A DNA stretch of 64,000 bases, taken from the NCBI GenBank assembly GCA_001898185.1, contig MKTI01000010.1, positions 205,737 through 269,736 of the forward strand, given 5' to 3'. Under the pieces are notes generated by a model that had not been told where the DNA came from, ran no database searches, and saw only the letters and a program-made list of their open reading frames with translations. Numbering within the stretch: position 1 is the first letter of the stretch; the number at the start of each line of letters is the position of its first letter. Shown here piece after piece: positions 1 through 10,138 of this stretch. The translations under genes were made by a program, and so were the position numbers. The stretch comes from Cellulomonas sp. 73-145. Lineage in GTDB: Bacteria; Actinomycetota; Actinomycetes; Actinomycetales; Cellulomonadaceae.

Positions 1-1
1 G

Positions 2-490
2 CTGATCGCCACCGCGGTCGACGCCGGCGTCCCGGTGCTGGGTGTGTGCCTGGGCATGCAGCTGCTGGGTCTCGCCCTCGGCGCACCGCTCCGTCGGCGG
101 GCCGGGTCCGAGCTCGGGTTCGGCCCGGTCGAGCTCGTGGCCGACGACCCGGTGCTGGCGGCGCTCGGCGCCGTCGGCACCACGCCCACGGTGCTGCACT
201 GGCACTCCGACGCCGTCGAGCTGCCGGACGGCGCCACCCTGCTCGCCCGGTCCGCGATGACGCCGGTGCAGGCCTTCCGGGCCGGTTCGGCGCTGGGCAT
301 CCAGTTCCACCTCGAGGTCGGGGCCGACCAGCTCGAGCTGTGGCTGGCGACGCCCGAGATGGTCGGCGAGCTCGACGAGGACGAGGTGGATGCCCTGCGC
401 ACGGCGGCGGCGGCCCACCTGCCCGCGCTGACGGTCGCCGGCACGTCCGTGGTCAACGCGTTCGCCGACCAGGTGCGCAGCCGCGGGTGA
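2..490 (+). CDS. Class I glutamine amidotransferase, C-terminal part (cut by window edge)
   Basis: The reading frame is open from the first bases, so the gene begins outside the window. The visible part holds the class I amidotransferase nucleophile elbow (GVCLGMQ, Cys at about codon 16 of the visible part) and, about 85 residues later, the catalytic His-Glu segment (QFHLEV). These two motifs define a GATase domain that hydrolyses glutamine to ammonia. No synthetase domain follows: only about 60 residues remain after the His-Glu motif, so this is a stand-alone GMP-synthase-like amidotransferase rather than GuaA. The partner or substrate cannot be told from what is visible. The stop overlaps the GTG start of the next gene, so the two are probably cotranscribed. 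Confidence 0.85.
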   Translation: MIATAVDAGVPVLGVCLGMQLLGLALGAPLRRRAGSELGFGPVELVADDPVLAALGAVGTTPTVLHWHSDAVELPDGATLLARSAMTPVQAFRAGSALGIQFHLEVGADQLELWLATPEMVGELDEDEVDALRTAAAAHLPALTVAGTSVVNAFADQVRSRG

Positions 491-1149
491 GCACGGACGC
501 CCGCGCCGAGCTGTCGGCGCTCGTCGCGGCGGGCCCGCCGTGGCAGCTCGACGCGTCCCGGTCCGTGGCGGTTCCCGGTTCGCGGGCCGCCGCGGTCCTC
601 GTGCTCTTCGGCGTGCTCGACGCGGTCCCGGCACGTTCGGCCGCCGGCGCACCGGTCTCCACCGACCTCGACGTGCTGCTGCAGCGCCGTGCGGCGACCC
701 TCGGGCACCATCCCGGCCAGATCGCCTTCCCGGGCGGCCGGCTGGAGGCGGGCGAGACGCCGGAGCAGGCCGCGGTCCGCGAGGCGGTCGAGGAGACGGG
801 CCTCGACCCGGCCGGTGTCGAGGTGCTCGGTTCCCTCCCTGCGTTGCCGCTGCCCGTCAGCCGCCACGTGGTCACGCCGGTCCCGGCGTGGTGGGCACGT
901 CCGTCGCGGGTGGCGGCCGTCGACCACGGCGAGACGGTGGACGTGTTCCGCATCCCCGTCGCCGACCTGCTGGACCCGGCGAATCGCGGCACGGTGCGGC
1001 TGCGCCGTGCACCGGCGGTCAGCACGCCGGCCTTCGAGGTCGCCGGTGTTGTCGTCTGGGGCTTCACCGCCCTGGTGCTCTCCGGCATGTTCGACTCGCT
1101 CGGCTGGACCCGGCCCTGGGACGCCTCGCGCCGCATCGAGCTGCCCTGA
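487..1149 (+). CDS. Nudix hydrolase, CoA-pyrophosphatase-like (NudL/YeaB type)
   Basis: 220 aa. A full Nudix box lies at about residues 78-100 (GGRLEAGE, then REAVEETGL). It is directly preceded by [11 protein letters not shown], the signature of the UPF0035/NudL group that hydrolyses coenzyme A and related CoA derivatives to 3'-phospho-ADP and phosphopantetheine. The box glutamates bind the catalytic metal. The start is the GTG overlapping the upstream stop (GTGA), which gives a normal family length; in-frame extension further upstream would only read through the amidotransferase. The CoA substrate is inferred from the family motif and is not proven. Confidence 0.85.
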   Translation: MSTDARAELSALVAAGPPWQLDASRSVAVPGSRAAAVLVLFGVLDAVPARSAAGAPVSTDLDVLLQRRAATLGHHPGQIAFPGGRLEAGETPEQAAVREAVEETGLDPAGVEVLGSLPALPLPVSRHVVTPVPAWWARPSRVAAVDHGETVDVFRIPVADLLDPANRGTVRLRRAPAVSTPAFEVAGVVVWGFTALVLSGMFDSLGWTRPWDASRRIELP

Positions 1150-1184
1150 CCTGCGGCACGCCGAGCGTGCACGCGCCCCGACGA

Positions 1185-1233
1185 CGAGGCCGCCCCCACC
1201 TGGCCGGAACCGGACCAGGTCGAGGCGGCCTCG
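1185..1233. terminator. Long hairpin between convergent nudix and acnA genes
   Basis: CGAGGCCGCC (1185-1194) is the exact reverse complement of 1224-1233. Inside it, ACCTGG (1198-1203) pairs with CCAGGT (1215-1220) and a CCGG pair closes the tip. There is no U-run, as is usual in high-GC actinobacteria. It sits between two convergent stops and could serve both strands. Confidence 0.6.
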
Positions 1234-1243
1234 TGCTTCGGCG

Positions 1244-3988
<2,745 letters not shown>

Positions 3989-4048
3989 GAGGTGCTCCTT
4001 CGCTGGACGGGTCGGTGCCGCGCGGCCAGGAGCCGGGCAGGACCGATT

Positions 4049-4066
4049 TATCTCGACGTCGAGATA
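4049..4066. promoter_or_regulatory. Perfect 18-bp palindrome upstream of acnA (candidate operator)
   Basis: TATCTCGACGTCGAGATA is its own reverse complement and is AT-rich at its ends against a very GC-rich background. It lies 61 bases before the acnA start. The position fits a repressor or activator site at the acnA promoter. Streptomyces aconitase is controlled by the MarR-family regulator TamR; whether this site is of that type is not tested here. Confidence 0.6.
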
Positions 4067-4096
4067 CCTTACCCTGCCCGACTCCCGACCGGCACC

Positions 4097-4273
4097 TCAG
4101 CCGGCGGGTGTGTCCCGATGCTCGACCGCCTCGGCGGCCTTCCGCTCGGCCTCGACCAGACGCTCGTAGGTACGGGGGTCGTAGTCCGGCGTGCCCTGCT
4201 TGAACAGCTCCTCCGTCACCGCCCGCTTGGCCTCGGCCAGGCGCTGGGTGGCGACCTCCCTCTCCTCGCTCAC
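4097..4273 (-). CDS. Small conserved-looking protein, 58 aa, function unknown
   Basis: This short gene reads from a GTG at 4273 to a TGA at 4097-4099. The product begins VSEEREVATQRLAEAKRAV and ends with EHRDTPAG. It is strongly charged and predicted mostly helical (many Glu, Arg, Ala and Lys), with no Cys and no membrane segment. A GAGGGAG ribosome site lies just upstream. It has typical codon use for the genome, with G or C in most third positions, which supports it being coded. I do not recognise the family. It is transcribed in the same direction as acnA and lies about 110 bases before it, upstream of the palindrome. Confidence 0.7.
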   Translation of the reverse strand: MSEEREVATQRLAEAKRAVTEELFKQGTPDYDPRTYERLVEAERKAAEAVEHRDTPAG

Positions 4274-4409
4274 TGCCGTGCTCCCTCCTCGGCGAGGTGA
4301 CCGCCGTCACGACCACACTAGGCGCGCGCCGGTCGGCACGCACCGGCCCCGAGCCCCGTCTGCCGCGACGCGCGAGGGCCGATGCGGGTGGCTCCCGGGC
4401 CCCGGCCGG

Positions 4410-5633
4410 TCAGCGCTCGAGGACCGCGACCGCCTCGAGGTGGTGCGTGTGCGGGAAGAGGTCGAACCCCTGCAGCCGCGTCAGCCGGTAGCCCGCCTCG
4501 CCGAGCAGCCCGATGTCGCGGGCGAGTGCGGCCGGGTCGCACGCCACGTAGACGACGCGGTCCGGGCGCAGCGCCGCCACGGCACCGACGACGGCCCGTC
4601 CGGCACCGGTCCGGGGCGGGTCGAGCACGACGACGTCGGCGTGCACCACGTCGTCGGCCCGGCTCAGCACCTGTGCCACGTCGCCGTGGTGCAGCGTGAC
4701 GTTGTCCCGGTCGTGCAGCGTCCGACGGGCGTCGCGCACGGCGCGCTCGTCACCCTCGACGCTCACCACGGACCCGGTCGGCCCGACGGCGTCCGCCAGA
4801 GGCACGGTGAACAGGCCGGCGCCGGAGTACAGATCCGCCACCGTTGCGCCGACGACGTCGCCGACACCGGCCCGGACCGCGTCGACCAGCACCGCCGGAG
4901 CCTCTCGGTGCACCTGCCAGAACCCGGCCGCGGACACGCGGTAGACGTAGTCGCCGACCCGCTCGTGGACGGACGACCGCGCGTTGGGACGGGTGTCGGG
5001 GCGGCCGCGACGCAGGTCGAACGGGACACCGTCGAGCAGCACCAACGGCTCGTCACCACCGGCAGGGGCGACGGCCTCGATACGCGCCCCGGCGGGCCAG
5101 CGGCGCTCGAACAGGCCGAGCCCGGCGATCGTCTCGGTGGCGAGCGGCATGGACTCCAGCGCCTGGACGTCGTGCGACCGGAAGCGCCGCATGCCGGCAC
5201 GGCCGGAGCCGTCGGCCACGAGGTCGATACGGGTGCGGTAGGCCAGCCCGTCACGCTCCTCGTCGCCCGGCGCGGCCAGCACCGGCACGTCCAGCTCGAG
5301 GTGCGCCAGTCGGCGCAGCTGCTCGTCGAGCACGGCTGCCTTCCAGGCGCGCTGCGCAGGCGGCGCCACATGAGCGAGCTCGCCGCCGCCCACACCGCCA
5401 GGCCCCGCCGCCGGCCAGACGGACGGCACCCGGTCCGGCGAGGCCTCCAGCACCTCGACGGCGTCGGCGCGCCAGAACCGGCGTCCCTCGCCCGACTCGG
5501 TCAGCCGAGCGCGCACCCGCTCGCCGGGCAGGCTGTGCCGCACGAACACCACGCGCCCGTGCAGGCGCGCGACGCAGTGGCCCCCGTGCGCGACCGGACC
5601 GACCTCCAGCTCGACCAGGGCGTCACCAGGCAC
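4410..5633 (-). CDS. Class I SAM-dependent RNA methyltransferase, TrmA/RumA family, with N-terminal TRAM domain
   Basis: 407 aa. The N-terminal ~60 residues look like a TRAM RNA-binding domain (VAHGGHCVARLHGRVVFV). The C-terminal half is a Rossmann methyltransferase: DLYSGAGLFTVPLA binds SAM, VVLDPPRTGAG is the DPPR motif, and Cys365 in VACDPAALARD takes the place of the catalytic cysteine of uridine-5 methyltransferases (SCNP in E. coli TrmA/RlmD). It should therefore make m5U in tRNA or rRNA. Several Cys of RlmD-type Fe-S sites are not seen. It overlaps the transporter gene upstream by 11 bases and is probably cotranscribed with it. The exact target base is unknown. Confidence 0.88.
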   Translation of the reverse strand: MPGDALVELEVGPVAHGGHCVARLHGRVVFVRHSLPGERVRARLTESGEGRRFWRADAVEVLEASPDRVPSVWPAAGPGGVGGGELAHVAPPAQRAWKAAVLDEQLRRLAHLELDVPVLAAPGDEERDGLAYRTRIDLVADGSGRAGMRRFRSHDVQALESMPLATETIAGLGLFERRWPAGARIEAVAPAGGDEPLVLLDGVPFDLRRGRPDTRPNARSSVHERVGDYVYRVSAAGFWQVHREAPAVLVDAVRAGVGDVVGATVADLYSGAGLFTVPLADAVGPTGSVVSVEGDERAVRDARRTLHDRDNVTLHHGDVAQVLSRADDVVHADVVVLDPPRTGAGRAVVGAVAALRPDRVVYVACDPAALARDIGLLGEAGYRLTRLQGFDLFPHTHHLEAVAVLER

Positions 5634-7623
5634 GTGGCACTGTCCCCGGGGTGCGCTCCTCGAGGCCGGTCTGGCCTTCGCTCGACGCCAGCTGCCACGG
5701 GACCGACGCGACCACCACGCCCGGTGTGAACAGCAGCCGTCCCTTCAGGCGCAGGGCGCTCTGGTTGTGCAGCAGGGCCTCCCACCAGTGCCCGACCACG
5801 TACTCGGGGATGTACACCACGACGAGGTCGCGCGGGCTCTCACGGTGGATCGACCGGACGTAGGCGACCACCGGCCGGGTGATCTCGCGGAACGGCGAGT
5901 CCAGCACCTTCAGCGGGACGGGCACCTCGAGCCGCTCCCACGCGGTCCGCAGCGCCGCCACCTCCTCCGGCTCCACGCCGACGGTCACCGCCTCGAGCAC
6001 CTGCGGCCGGGACGCCCGGGCGTACGAGAGCGCCCGCATCGTCGGCCGGTGCAGGTGAGAGACGAGCACGATCGCGTGCACGCGGCTCGGCAGCGCCTTC
6101 GCGGAGCCGACGTCCTGCAGCGCCAGCTCGCGGCGCACCCGCGTGTAGTGCTTGTGGATGGCCTGCATGAGGAGGAAGACCGCGGCCATGGCGAGGATGG
6201 CGATGTAGGCACCGCGCACGAACTTGGTGATCAGCACCACCAGCAGCACGGCGGACGTCATGCAGAAGCCGAACGCGTTGATGATCCGCGACCGCTTCAT
6301 CGCGGCACGCTTGGCCGCGTCCTGCTCGGTGCGCAGCTCGCGCGTCCAGTGCCGCGTCATGCCCAGCTGGCTGAGCGTGAAGGACACGAACACGCCCACG
6401 ATGTACAGCTGGATCAGCCGGGTGACCTGAGCGTCGAACGCCCAGATCAGGACGACCGCGCCGGCCGCCAGCGTGACGATGCCGTTGGAGAACGCCAGCC
6501 GGTCGCCTCGCGTGTGCAGCTGACGCGGCAGGTAGCCGTCGCGGGCGAGGATCGAGCCGAGCACGGGGAAGCCGTTGAACGCGGTGTTCGCCGCCAGGGT
6601 CAGGATGAGGCCCGTCACCACGGCAGTGATGGCGAACATCCAGCCGGCGCCGTGGAACACCGACGCGGCGAGCTGGCTGATCACCGGGTGCTGCACGTAC
6701 GAGTCGCCCACCGGCACCCCGTTGCGCAGCAGCTGCTCGGCGGGCCGGTCGGCGAACGTGATTCCGGTGGCGCGCGACAGCAGGAGGATCGACATGATCA
6801 TCGTGATCGAGATGCCGCCGAGCAGGGCCAGGGTGGTGGCGGCGTTCTTCGACTTGGGCTTACGGAAGGCGGGCACACCGTTGGAGATCGCCTCGACACC
6901 CGTCAGCGCCGCCGAGCCGGAGGCGAAGGCCCGCAGCACCAGGAACGCGCCCCCCAGGCCGGTGACCCCCGTCTGGTACCCCGCCTCCGGGTTGAGGGTG
7001 AAGCCGGCACTCTCGGCCATCGGGAGGTGCCCGGTCATGTAGCGGATGGCACCGACCACGGCCAGCAGGCCGATCACGCCCATGAAGCAGTACACCGGGA
7101 TGGCGAACGCCGTCCCCGACTCCTTGACCCCACGCAGGTTGATGAGCATCAGCACGACCACCAGGCCGATGGCGAAGTCTCGCTCGTGACCCTGCAGGGC
7201 GGGGATCGCCGTCGCCGCGTACTGCGCGCCCGACGAGATGGACACGGCCACCGTCAGCACGTAGTCGACCAGCAAGGCGCTCGCGACGGTGACGCCCGCG
7301 TTCGGGCCGAGGTTCACGGTGGCGACCTCGTAGTCACCGCCCCCGGAGGGGTACGCGTGCACGTTCTGCCGGTAGGAGGCGACCACGGTCACCATGACCA
7401 CGACCACCGCGACGCCGATCCACGGCGAGATCGCCAGCGCGGCGACCCCGGCGATCGACAGGGTCAGCAGGATCTCGTCCGGGGCGTACGCCACCGAGGA
7501 GAGTGCGTCGGAGGCGAACACCGGCAGGGCGATGCGCTTGGGCAGCAGCGTGTGACCGAGGCGGTCGCTGCGCATGGGGCGGCCCAGCAGGAGCCGCTTG
7601 GCCGCGTCGGCGATCTCGGACAC
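5623..7623 (-). CDS. APC-superfamily transporter, KimA-like potassium importer
   Basis: 666 aa with about 12 membrane segments and a ~150-residue cytosolic C-terminal domain. Stretches such as SSDALSSVAY-like SDALSSVAYAPDEIL, YPSGGGDYEVA, LLVDYVLTVAVSIS and LTGVEAISNGVPAF match what I know of Bacillus subtilis KimA (YdaO), including the C-terminal LLHNQSALRLKGRLLF. KimA is a high-affinity H+/K+ symporter. Potassium transport is supported by the divergent pair of TrkA/RCK genes at 7800-9136. An amino-acid permease, the usual automatic label, is less likely. The GTG start lies 8 bases after a TACGAT -10 box, so the message is probably leaderless. Confidence 0.85.
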   Translation of the reverse strand: MSEIADAAKRLLLGRPMRSDRLGHTLLPKRIALPVFASDALSSVAYAPDEILLTLSIAGVAALAISPWIGVAVVVVMVTVVASYRQNVHAYPSGGGDYEVATVNLGPNAGVTVASALLVDYVLTVAVSISSGAQYAATAIPALQGHERDFAIGLVVVLMLINLRGVKESGTAFAIPVYCFMGVIGLLAVVGAIRYMTGHLPMAESAGFTLNPEAGYQTGVTGLGGAFLVLRAFASGSAALTGVEAISNGVPAFRKPKSKNAATTLALLGGISITMIMSILLLSRATGITFADRPAEQLLRNGVPVGDSYVQHPVISQLAASVFHGAGWMFAITAVVTGLILTLAANTAFNGFPVLGSILARDGYLPRQLHTRGDRLAFSNGIVTLAAGAVVLIWAFDAQVTRLIQLYIVGVFVSFTLSQLGMTRHWTRELRTEQDAAKRAAMKRSRIINAFGFCMTSAVLLVVLITKFVRGAYIAILAMAAVFLLMQAIHKHYTRVRRELALQDVGSAKALPSRVHAIVLVSHLHRPTMRALSYARASRPQVLEAVTVGVEPEEVAALRTAWERLEVPVPLKVLDSPFREITRPVVAYVRSIHRESPRDLVVVYIPEYVVGHWWEALLHNQSALRLKGRLLFTPGVVVASVPWQLASSEGQTGLEERTPGTVPRAW

Positions 7624-7631
7624 GAGGCCAG

Positions 7632-7637
7632 ATCGTA
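7632..7637 (-). promoter_or_regulatory. -10 box of the KimA-like transporter gene
   Basis: Reads TACGAT on the minus strand, with 8 bases to the GTG start at 7623. No ribosome site fits in between, so a leaderless transcript is likely. Confidence 0.5.
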
Positions 7638-7674
7638 TGCCCCGGGTGCGCCCGCCACAGCCCGGCCCGGCGGT

Positions 7675-7705
7675 CGCCAGGCTGGCCCTGGTGCAGGGCC
7701 TGGCG
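7675..7705. other. Stem-loop in the divergent region between the transporter and ceoB genes
   Basis: GGCCCTG (7684-7690) and CAGGGCC (7694-7700) form a perfect 7-bp stem with a 3-base loop, extended by CGCCA (7675-7679) pairing with TGGCG (7701-7705) across a 4-base bulge. It lies 38 bases from one start and 95 from the other. It may be a protein site or structural; it is too short for a c-di-AMP riboswitch. Confidence 0.4.
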
Positions 7706-7785
7706 GTCCTCGAGCGCGCGTTCGGCGCCGGCCCGCCGCCCGTGGGGCCGCCTCAGGCCGGGCCGCGACCCTCCGAGCGAGGCTG

Positions 7786-7791
7786 TAGCGT
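7786..7791 (+). promoter_or_regulatory. -10 box of ceoB
   Basis: TAGCGT followed by 8 bases and the GTG start codon at 7800, with no ribosome site. Consistent with leaderless transcription. Confidence 0.5.
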
Positions 7792-7799
7792 GACCGCCT

Positions 7800-8465
7800 G
7801 TGCACTTCGTGATCATGGGCTGCGGCCGCGTCGGCGCGACGCTGGCCCTCTCGCTCGAGGGCCGCGGCCACTCCGTCGCGGTGATCGACCAGAACCCCGA
7901 GGCGTTCCGCCGGCTCGACGCGAGCTTCGAGGGCAAGAAGGTCACGGGCCTCGGCTTCGACCGCGACACGTTGACGGGTGCGGGGATCGAGGACGCGTTC
8001 GCGTTCGCCGCCGTCTCCGACGGTGACAACTCGAACATCCTGGCGGCACGCGTGGTCCGCGAGACGTTCGGCGTGCAGAACGTCGTCGCACGCATCTACG
8101 ACCCGCACCGCGCGGAGATCTACCAGCGGTTGGGCATCCCGACGGTCGCGACGGTCCGCTGGACCGCCGACCAGGTGCTGCGCCGCATGCTCCCGATGGG
8201 CGCGCAGGACCAGTACCGCGACGCCTCGGGGCACATCAGCCTCGCCCAGGTGGACGTCCACGCGGGCTGGATCGGCCGACCGCTGCGCGCGATCGAGGCA
8301 GCCACCGGGGCGCGCGTCGCCTACGTCACCCGGTACGGCGACGGCATCCTCCCGGCCGCCGACACGGTGCTGCAGGAGAACGACGTGCTGCACGTGCTGC
8401 AGCGGGTCGAGGACATGGACGCCGTCGAGCGCGTGCTCGGCACCGCACCGGGGGTGACGGAGTGA
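7800..8465 (+). CDS. ceoB: TrkA-family potassium uptake regulator (RCK protein), first of a pair
   Basis: 221 aa, the usual single-RCK length. The N-terminal Rossmann TrkA-N domain shows the nucleotide-binding glycine motif GCGRVG at residues 7-12 with an acidic residue at the end of strand two (VIDQNPEAF). A TrkA-C domain occupies about residues 135-215. Such proteins bind NAD(H) or ATP/ADP and gate potassium channels or transporters from the cytosolic face. It overlaps ceoC by four bases, so the pair is translated together, as in mycobacteria (ceoBC). No TrkH/KtrB pore is visible in the window; the divergent KimA-like transporter is the likely partner by position only. Confidence 0.92.
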   Translation: MHFVIMGCGRVGATLALSLEGRGHSVAVIDQNPEAFRRLDASFEGKKVTGLGFDRDTLTGAGIEDAFAFAAVSDGDNSNILAARVVRETFGVQNVVARIYDPHRAEIYQRLGIPTVATVRWTADQVLRRMLPMGAQDQYRDASGHISLAQVDVHAGWIGRPLRAIEAATGARVAYVTRYGDGILPAADTVLQENDVLHVLQRVEDMDAVERVLGTAPGVTE

Positions 8466-9136
8466 GGGTCGTGATCGCGGGCGCGGGATCCGTGGGCCGG
8501 TCGATCGCGCGCGAGCTGCTCGCGCACGAGCACCAGGTCACGCTGATCGACAGGCAGCCGTCCGCCATGCGGGTCGCCCAGGTGCCGGACGCCGAGTGGC
8601 TGCTGGCGGACGCCTGCGAGCTGCCGACGCTGCGCGAGGTCAAGGCGGACGAGTGCGACGTGATGGTCGCCGCGACCGGTGACGACAAGGCGAACCTGGT
8701 CGTCGCGCTGCTGGCGAAGACCGAGTTCGGCGTGCCCCGCACGGTCGCCCGGGTGAACAACCCGAAGAACGAGTGGATGTTCGACGAGGCGTGGGGTGTC
8801 GACGTCGCCGTCTCGACGCCACGGATCATGACGGCGATGGTCGAGGAGGCCGTCGCCGTCGGCGACCTGGTGAAGATCTTCACCTTCCATCAGTCGCGAG
8901 CGGACATCCTCGAGCTCACGCTGCCGTCGGACTCGCCGCTGGTCGGCGTGCGCGTCGGCGAGATCGTGTGGCCGGCCGACACGGTGCTCGCCGCGATCGT
9001 GCGCGACACCCGACCGCTGGCACCGAGCGCGGACGACACCCTCGAGGGTCGCGACGAGCTGCTGTTCGTCACCGGGCGGGATGCTCAGGAGCAGCAGCTG
9101 GAGGACCTTCTGCTGCACGGACCATCCGCCAGCTGA
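8462..9136 (+). CDS. ceoC: TrkA-family potassium uptake regulator (RCK protein), second of a pair
   Basis: 224 aa. Same architecture as ceoB: Rossmann motif GAGSVGRS at residues 7-14, then LIDRQPSA, and a TrkA-C domain at about 140-220. The GTG start overlaps the ceoB stop (GTGA). The two proteins probably form a hetero-oligomeric RCK ring. The last 68 bases overlap the convergent DUF3159 gene on the other strand. A shared promoter upstream of ceoB is the only one visible. Confidence 0.92.
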   Translation: MRVVIAGAGSVGRSIARELLAHEHQVTLIDRQPSAMRVAQVPDAEWLLADACELPTLREVKADECDVMVAATGDDKANLVVALLAKTEFGVPRTVARVNNPKNEWMFDEAWGVDVAVSTPRIMTAMVEEAVAVGDLVKIFTFHQSRADILELTLPSDSPLVGVRVGEIVWPADTVLAAIVRDTRPLAPSADDTLEGRDELLFVTGRDAQEQQLEDLLLHGPSAS

Positions 9137-9770
9137 CCCAGAGCACCAGCGCCGTCAGCGGCAGGCCCATCGCCAGCTTGGCGGTCCCGAGCCAGGCGAC
9201 GTCCGACTGCAGGTAGAGCGGGACCTGGACGGCCAGCCGGACGGCGAACATGCCGACCCAGGGCCAGGTGGCCAGGGCGTACACGCGGCGCCGCGACCGG
9301 TCGCCGCGCCAGGCGAGCACCGCGGACCACGGGCCGCCCGACAGGGGGCCGTCCTTGGCGAACAGGCCGACGACCAGACCGACCAGCGGGAAGCCGAGGA
9401 CGATCGTCAACGCGGTCCCGACGAGGTAGGCGCCGTTGGTCAGCAGCCCGACCAGGAAGTAGTTGCTCGCGGCGCCGGACCGCCAGGCCCACACGACGCC
9501 GACGGCCACACCGAGCAGCCCCGAGAACGCCTGCGTCACCGGCGTCCGCTGCACCAGCCGCGCCACCACGGCCAGCACCGCCGCGGCCACCGCGGCGATC
9601 AGCGCCGGCCGCAGCCGCTCCCCCGCGACGAGGTACACCACGACGAAGAGCAGGCCCGGCGCCACCGACTCCACCACGCCGCGTACGCCGCCGAGCGCCT
9701 CCGTCGCGGAGAACTCCTCGCCGGTCAGCGCCCTGAGCCCACGCGCGGACGCGCCCTGCTGCTCACTCAC
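9069..9770 (-). CDS. DUF3159 membrane protein
   Basis: 233 aa. Five or six hydrophobic segments (for example LLFVVVYLVAG, ALTIVLGFPLVGLVVG, ATWPWVGMFAVRLAV). It belongs to the actinobacterial DUF3159 family, found next to the OB-fold/DUF3710/dut cluster as here; biochemical role unknown. I start it at the GTG at 9770 (VSEQQGASA), which overlaps the OB-fold gene stop by 8 bases, rather than at an upstream in-frame codon that would read through that gene. Its 3' end overlaps ceoC by 68 bases on the opposite strand. Confidence 0.85.
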   Translation of the reverse strand: MSEQQGASARGLRALTGEEFSATEALGGVRGVVESVAPGLLFVVVYLVAGERLRPALIAAVAAAVLAVVARLVQRTPVTQAFSGLLGVAVGVVWAWRSGAASNYFLVGLLTNGAYLVGTALTIVLGFPLVGLVVGLFAKDGPLSGGPWSAVLAWRGDRSRRRVYALATWPWVGMFAVRLAVQVPLYLQSDVAWLGTAKLAMGLPLTALVLWVSWRMVRAAEGPPAAAPEHPAR

Positions 9771-10131
9771 CGGGTCGGGGCTGGAGCTCGTACCGGGGGT
9801 TGAAGACGGTCCGGCGCCCGTCGACCACGCACACGAGACCTTCGGCACGCAGTCGTCGTCCCGGGCTGATGCCGGCGATCTCTCGTCGGCCCAGCCAGAC
9901 GAGGTCGAGGGTGCCGCTCCCGTCGTACAGCTCCGCCTCGAGGGCGGCCACGTTCTCCCGCGGGCGCAGGGTGACCGAGCGGACGACGCCGGACACCCGC
10001 GCGCGGGTGCGGTCCCCCACCTTCTCGACAGGCGTGCAGCCGCCCATCCGACGCACCTGGTCGCGCTCCTCGTCGGCCTCGAGCTCGGCCTGGGAGGCGA
10101 GCAGGTGGTGCAGCCGTGACTTCAGGCTCAT
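9763..10131 (-). CDS. OB-fold nucleic-acid-binding protein
   Basis: 122 aa from the ATG at 10131 (MSLKSRLHHLL). The central region (RTRARVSGVVRSVTLRP, then LYDGSGTLDLVWLGRREIAGI) has the five-strand OB pattern of RecG/aspartyl-tRNA-synthetase-type anticodon or single-strand binding domains. This small stand-alone OB protein is conserved beside DUF3159 and DUF3710 in actinobacteria. What it binds is not known. It starts 7 bases after the DUF3710 stop. Confidence 0.85.
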   Translation of the reverse strand: MSLKSRLHHLLASQAELEADEERDQVRRMGGCTPVEKVGDRTRARVSGVVRSVTLRPRENVAALEAELYDGSGTLDLVWLGRREIAGISPGRRLRAEGLVCVVDGRRTVFNPRYELQPRPGE

Positions 10132-10138
10132 CGGGTCC

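Noticed and set aside
7624-7799. c-di-AMP (ydaO) riboswitch for the KimA-like gene
   Set aside because: The spacer is only 176 bases, has no match to the ydaO core that I can see, and the transporter mRNA appears leaderless.
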